Below the pieces are notes generated by a model that was not told the DNA's origin, searched no databases, and saw only the letters and a list, made by a program, of their open reading frames with translations. Shown here one piece after another: positions 60,688 through 64,000 of a stretch of 64,000 bases of DNA; positions within the stretch are counted from its first letter, which is position 1; each line of letters begins with the position of its first letter. The DNA is from Rhodospirillales bacterium. GTDB taxonomy: Bacteria; Pseudomonadota; Alphaproteobacteria; Acetobacterales; Acetobacteraceae. The DNA lies in the NCBI GenBank assembly GCA_025352565.1, contig JANXTF010000118.1:32701-96700 (forward strand), in the 5' to 3' direction. The translations under genes and the position numbers were made by a program.

Positions 60688-61650
60688 TCAAGCCGCGCAC
60701 CCCTCGAACCCGCGCCGCAGCTGCGGGCGGTTGAGGTTGCGGCCGATGAACACCAGCCGGCTCACCCGTGGGTCGTCGGCCTTCCAGGGCCCGATGAAAT
60801 CGCCATCGGCGATCATATGCACCGCCTGGAACGCGAACCGCCGGTCATCGCCCTTGTAGGAGAGGATGCCCTTGGTCCGCAGCAGATCCTGGCCCTTTTG
60901 CGCCAGCAGCCCGCCGATCCAGGCGTTGAACTTCTCGGGGTCGATCGGCGCCGTCACCTCGAAGCTCATCGAGGCGATCTCGTCGCTGTGCTCATGCTCG
61001 TCGTCGGTCAGGAAGTCCGGCGTGTGCGCCAGCACGCGCGCGAGGTCGAACGCGCCCTGGTCCAGCAGCTCGGCGATCGGCACGTTCGACTTCTGGGCGT
61101 GATGGATCTTCGCGAATTTGTTGATCCGACGGATTTGCGCCTCGACGGCGGCCAATTCCCCGGCATTCACCAGATCGGTCTTGTTCAGCACGATCACGTC
61201 GGCGAAGGCGATCTGGTCCTCGGCCTCGTGGCTGTCCAGCAGCCGCCGCGGCAGGTGCTTCGCATCGACCACCGTCACGATGGCATCGAGCCGCGTCTTG
61301 GCGCGAATATCGTCATCGACGAAGAAGGTCTGCGCCACGGGCGCGGGGTTCGCCAGCCCCGTGGTCTCGATGATGATGCCGTCGAACTTGGTGCGCCGCT
61401 TCATCAAGGCGCCCACGATGCGGATGAGGTCGCCCCGCACGGTGCAGCAGATGCAGCCGTTGTTCATCTCGAACACCTCCTCGTCGGTGTCCACGACCAG
61501 GTCGTTATCCACGCCCAGCTCGCCGAACTCGTTGATGATGACCGCGTATTTTCGCCCGTGATTCTCGCTCAGGATGCGGTTCAGCAGCGTGGTCTTGCCC
61601 GCGCCGAGATAGCCGGTGAGGACGGTGACGGGCACCAAGGTGTCGGACAT
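60688..61650 (-). CDS. CobW/ZNG1-family GTP-binding metallochaperone
   Basis: A G3E GTPase of 320 aa from ATG 61650 (a GTG at 61668 is possible). Walker A is VLTGYLGAGKTTLLNRILSE. The metal site is MNNGCICCTVRGDLIRIV, with CxCC in the family form. IIIETTGLANPAPV is Walker B and VLNKTDLVNAGEL the base-recognition motif. A short acidic/His patch (DDEHEHSDE) precedes the C-terminal domain RLVFIGRNLNRPQLRRGFEG. These proteins deliver zinc or cobalt to client enzymes. The C-terminal end points to the ZNG1-type subgroup over cobalamin-specific CobW. Confidence 0.88.
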   Translation of the reverse strand: MSDTLVPVTVLTGYLGAGKTTLLNRILSENHGRKYAVIINEFGELGVDNDLVVDTDEEVFEMNNGCICCTVRGDLIRIVGALMKRRTKFDGIIIETTGLANPAPVAQTFFVDDDIRAKTRLDAIVTVVDAKHLPRRLLDSHEAEDQIAFADVIVLNKTDLVNAGELAAVEAQIRRINKFAKIHHAQKSNVPIAELLDQGAFDLARVLAHTPDFLTDDEHEHSDEIASMSFEVTAPIDPEKFNAWIGGLLAQKGQDLLRTKGILSYKGDDRRFAFQAVHMIADGDFIGPWKADDPRVSRLVFIGRNLNRPQLRRGFEGCAA

Positions 61651-61680
61651 TTCTGGATCGAGCCTCACGAGTGGAGCGCG

Positions 61681-62802
61681 CTATATAGCCGGATCGCGCG
61701 ACAATTGCAGGATGCCCGCCCGCATCGCGTCCAAAGCGGCCACCGCCGGCCCGACATCGAATTGCGGCACCCGCGCGAGGCCCGCCCGCGCCAGCGATGC
61801 GCGCAACGCCGCGTCGAGCCCGACCTGGACAAGGCATTCGGCGAAACCCGCCGGATCGTCCGGGTCGATCGGCAGGGCCGCGTCCCCCACCACCTCGCCC
61901 AATCCCCCGCGCCCCGAGCATAGCAGAGCCGCGCCGCACGCCATGGCCTCCACCGCCGTCAGCCCGAACGGTTCGGCCCACCGGCTCGGCACTACCACGA
62001 TCGCGGCCCGCGCCATCGCCGCCAGCACGTCGGAATGGGGCCGATAGCCCAGCATCGCCACCCCGGCGGAAGCGGCCAATGGGCGCAGCAACGCGAGAAA
62101 CGGCGTCTCCGGACTGTCCGGCCCGAACCGATCCGCCCCGATCATCTCCGCCCGCCACCCAGGCAGACGCGGCAAGGCCAGTCCACAGGCCGCCACGAAG
62201 GCGTCGGCACCCTTGTCGGCCACGACCCGCCCGGCGAACAGGATCACGCGCTCCCGCTCGCCCGGGGCCACCGGGATCTCCGCGAGATCCAGCCAGTTGG
62301 GCAGCACACGGATCGCGCGATCCGGCACGCCCTCCAGATCCGGCACGCCCTCCAGATATCGCCGCCGCAGATACGCCGAGGAGGTCGCCACCAAAGCGAG
62401 CCGCTCCAGCAGCCGCGTCCGCTGCCTGGCCGTGCGCGCCCGGCGCATCCCTTGCGGATCGTTGTTCAGCAGCAGCGCCACGGGCAGCGGCGCCAGCCAC
62501 CGCGACAGAAAAAGCGCCACATCCGGCCGGTTATGCACCTCGACCAGAATCGCCCGCTCATGGCGCACCGCCCGCGCCACGGCCATGGCATAGCGGCGCG
62601 CCGATCCGCCCAGCCCCCATCGCGGCCGAATGGGCCGGAACGCCACATCCGCGAACACATCCGCCCGCGCCGCCCCGAACACCACCGAGGCGAATTGCCC
62701 CGGATGCCGCGCCAGCCGATGCACCAGCAGCGAGATCGCGCCGCTCGCCGCCGGCGAGAACGCCTCCGAGGGCGGCAGCACGATGGCGACAGGGCCGCTC
62801 AT
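61681..62802 (-). CDS. Glycosyltransferase family 4 protein
   Basis: A 373-aa cytoplasmic GT-B glycosyltransferase. ATG 62802 (MSGPVAIVLPPSEAFSPAAS) is a normal GT4 start; an ATG at 62934 would add 44 less typical residues. The acceptor domain contains LVEVHNRPDVALFLSRWL. The donor domain has RVILFAGRVVADKGADAFVA, YRPHSDVLAAMARAAIVVVP and SRWAEPFGLTAVEAMACGAA with the conserved E-x7-E. Nucleotide-sugar donor unknown. An 18-bp tandem duplication (62321-62356) doubles LEGVPD inside the linker, and three 13-14 bp units (62804-62844) lie at the 5' end. Confidence 0.86.
   Translation of the reverse strand: MSGPVAIVLPPSEAFSPAASGAISLLVHRLARHPGQFASVVFGAARADVFADVAFRPIRPRWGLGGSARRYAMAVARAVRHERAILVEVHNRPDVALFLSRWLAPLPVALLLNNDPQGMRRARTARQRTRLLERLALVATSSAYLRRRYLEGVPDLEGVPDRAIRVLPNWLDLAEIPVAPGERERVILFAGRVVADKGADAFVAACGLALPRLPGWRAEMIGADRFGPDSPETPFLALLRPLAASAGVAMLGYRPHSDVLAAMARAAIVVVPSRWAEPFGLTAVEAMACGAALLCSGRGGLGEVVGDAALPIDPDDPAGFAECLVQVGLDAALRASLARAGLARVPQFDVGPAVAALDAMRAGILQLSRDPAI
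62321..62356 (-). repeat. 18-bp tandem duplication inside the glycosyltransferase
   Basis: TCCGGCACGCCCTCCAGA occurs at 62321-62338 and 62339-62356. It adds six residues in frame (LEGVPD twice). Confidence 0.85.
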
Positions 62803-62803
62803 C

Positions 62804-62844
62804 GCAGGATCTCGGGGCAGGATCGCGGGGCGCAGGATCGCGGG
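62804..62844 (-). repeat. Three 13-14 bp tandem units upstream of the glycosyltransferase start
   Basis: GCAGGATCTCGGG (62804-62816), GCAGGATCGCGGGG (62817-62830) and CGCAGGATCGCGGG (62831-62844) sit next to the chosen ATG. Confidence 0.7.
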
Positions 62845-63051
62845 CGGAACGGCCGCCGTCACGGCCCGATTTTTCGCGGCATGGCTGTCTGCATCGGCGA
62901 CCTCGGTGAGGGATCGAAATACGACATTTTCCATCGGCTGGACAATCTCGGAGCCCCAGGCCGTCGTCACGCAGCGGGGCCGCGCAAGCCGCCGAGTTGA
63001 AACATCCCGCCATCCGCCGCATATGGCCAACCGCAGCCAAGGAGCCCGGAT

Positions 63052-64000
63052 ATGTCGGACACGATGAGCGAACCCACCGTCGAGCGTCATGATTTCGGGG
63101 CCGAGGTCGGCCGGCTGCTCGATCTCGTCGTCCATTCGCTCTATTCCGAGCGCGAAATCTTCCTGCGCGAACTGGTCGCCAACGCCGCCGACGCCACCGA
63201 CCGACGCCGCTTCGAAAGCCTGACCGACCCGGCCATCGCCCCCCCGCCCGAGGCGAAAGTCCGCATCGTGCCCGACAAGGCCGCCCGCACGCTGACCATC
63301 TCCGATGACGGCATCGGCATGAGCCACGAGGACATGGTCTCGAATCTTGGCACCATCGCCCGCTCCGGCAGCCGCCTGTTCGGCCAACAGCTGAATGCGG
63401 CCAAACCCGAGGACCGGCCCAGCCTGATCGGCCAGTTCGGCGTCGGCTTCTACTCTGCCTTCATGGTCGCCGAGCGCGTCGAGGTCACCTCCCGCCGCGC
63501 GGGCGCCGATGACGCCTGGACCTGGGCGTCGGACGGGCGCGGCACGTTCACGATGCAGGCCGCCGCCCGCGACACCGCTGGCACCGACATCGTGCTGCAC
63601 ATGAAGGCCGATGCCGACGAATACCTCGAGCCGATGCGGCTGGAAAACATCGTCCGCAAATGGGCCGACCACGTGACGCTGCCGGTCACCATCTTCCGCG
63701 ACGGCAAGGACGAGCCGGCCAACGAGGGGACCGCCCTGTGGCGCAAATCCAAATCCGAAGTCGCCGAGGAGCAGTATACCGCCTTCTACCGCCATCTCGG
63801 CCAGTTCGACACGCCCTGGGCCACGCTGCACTGGCGGGCCGAGGGCGCCATGGAATACTCCGCCCTGCTGTTCATCCCCGGCATGAAGCCGTGGGACCCG
63901 GTGGACAACGACCGCGACAGCCATGTCCGCCTGCATGTCCGCCGCATGTTCATCACCGCCGACGCCAAGCTGCTGCCGACCTGGCTGCGCTTCGTGCAAG
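63052..64000 (+). CDS. htpG: Molecular chaperone HtpG (Hsp90), N-terminal part
   Basis: The bacterial Hsp90, cut by the window end after 316 residues. ATG 63052 has AAGGAG 8 bp upstream. [49 protein letters not shown] and [20 protein letters not shown] form the GHKL ATP site, and the middle domain follows ([20 protein letters not shown]). The usual RELISNASDA reads [11 protein letters not shown] cytoplasmic ATP-dependent chaperone; divergent from the glycosyltransferase. Confidence 0.95.
   Translation, partial: MSDTMSEPTVERHDFGAEVGRLLDLVVHSLYSEREIFLRELVANAADATDRRRFESLTDPAIAPPPEAKVRIVPDKAARTLTISDDGIGMSHEDMVSNLGTIARSGSRLFGQQLNAAKPEDRPSLIGQFGVGFYSAFMVAERVEVTSRRAGADDAWTWASDGRGTFTMQAAARDTAGTDIVLHMKADADEYLEPMRLENIVRKWADHVTLPVTIFRDGKDEPANEGTALWRKSKSEVAEEQYTAFYRHLGQFDTPWATLHWRAEGAMEYSALLFIPGMKPWDPVDNDRDSHVRLHVRRMFITADAKLLPTWLRFVQ

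Noticed and set aside
61681..63999. 772-residue frame spanning the glycosyltransferase and htpG
   Set aside because: The N-terminal half is antisense to htpG, whose ATP-site motifs are unmistakable.
1..64000. tRNA, rRNA or insertion-sequence genes
   Set aside because: No cloverleaf-like clusters, rRNA motifs or transposase domains were recognised on either strand.

Overview
The window is GC-rich, densely coded chromosomal DNA from an alphaproteobacterium. The best fit is Rhodospirillales, probably Acetobacteraceae. The evidence is a TrcR (DUF1013) regulator, a DUF1192 protein, two YdcH/DUF465 proteins, an NdvA/ChvA-type glucan exporter, a PDH cluster with a lipoyl domain on E1-beta followed by lpd, lipA and a COQ10/RatA protein, and a small heat-shock gene behind a ROSE-type leader. 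No tRNA, rRNA, CRISPR array, prophage or intact insertion sequence was seen.

Layout. Positions 1-5.5 kb hold a CoA-transferase (partial), an agmatinase-type ureohydrolase, an M20 amidohydrolase, a glycine-zipper lipoprotein, a cyclase-family hydrolase and a DUF3574 lipoprotein. A secreted phosphoesterase follows at 5.7-7.1 kb. From 7.2 to 16.2 kb lies an unusual block: two tandem group IV PLP decarboxylase paralogues, a 76-aa protein, a methyltransferase and a Pot-type binding protein joined by four-base stop/start overlaps. An opposing alpha/beta hydrolase with an amidase remnant comes next, then the Pot-type ATPase and two permeases. A TRAP operon with a D-2-hydroxyacid dehydrogenase reads leftward at 16.3-20.2 kb. 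A cytochrome b561/dihaem cytochrome c fusion, a DUF302 protein and a sugar ABC importer without its ATPase follow. Positions 25.8-33.6 kb read leftward as one probable catabolic array: M20 amidohydrolase, hydroxyacid dehydrogenase, a taurine/sulfonate-type ABC importer, an MmgE/PrpD protein and a lipocalin-like protein.

From 33.8 kb the content is mostly core. It includes a CBS protein, the glucan exporter, pyridoxal kinase, a Spy-like protein, ribosomal protein L31, Hsp20, TrcR, purEK, a deoxyribosyltransferase, a large hybrid histidine kinase, isocitrate dehydrogenase and dienelactone hydrolase. The lipoate/PDH block (48.1-54.8 kb) feeds acetyl-CoA into the TCA cycle. A methionine block (metA, metY and a possible haem-oxygenase-like protein, 55.1-58.2 kb) is bracketed by two copies of a structured repeat. 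The window ends with an esterase, a WD40 protein next to a CobW-type metallochaperone, a glycosyltransferase and the start of htpG.

Two themes recur. Substrate capture plus amide/amine catabolism dominates the left half, with transporters sitting beside their likely enzymes. Short tandem duplications of 9-26 bp lie at or near many gene ends. One (26 bp) breaks the reading frame upstream of the haem-oxygenase-like gene; another (15 bp x 6) extends LipA.
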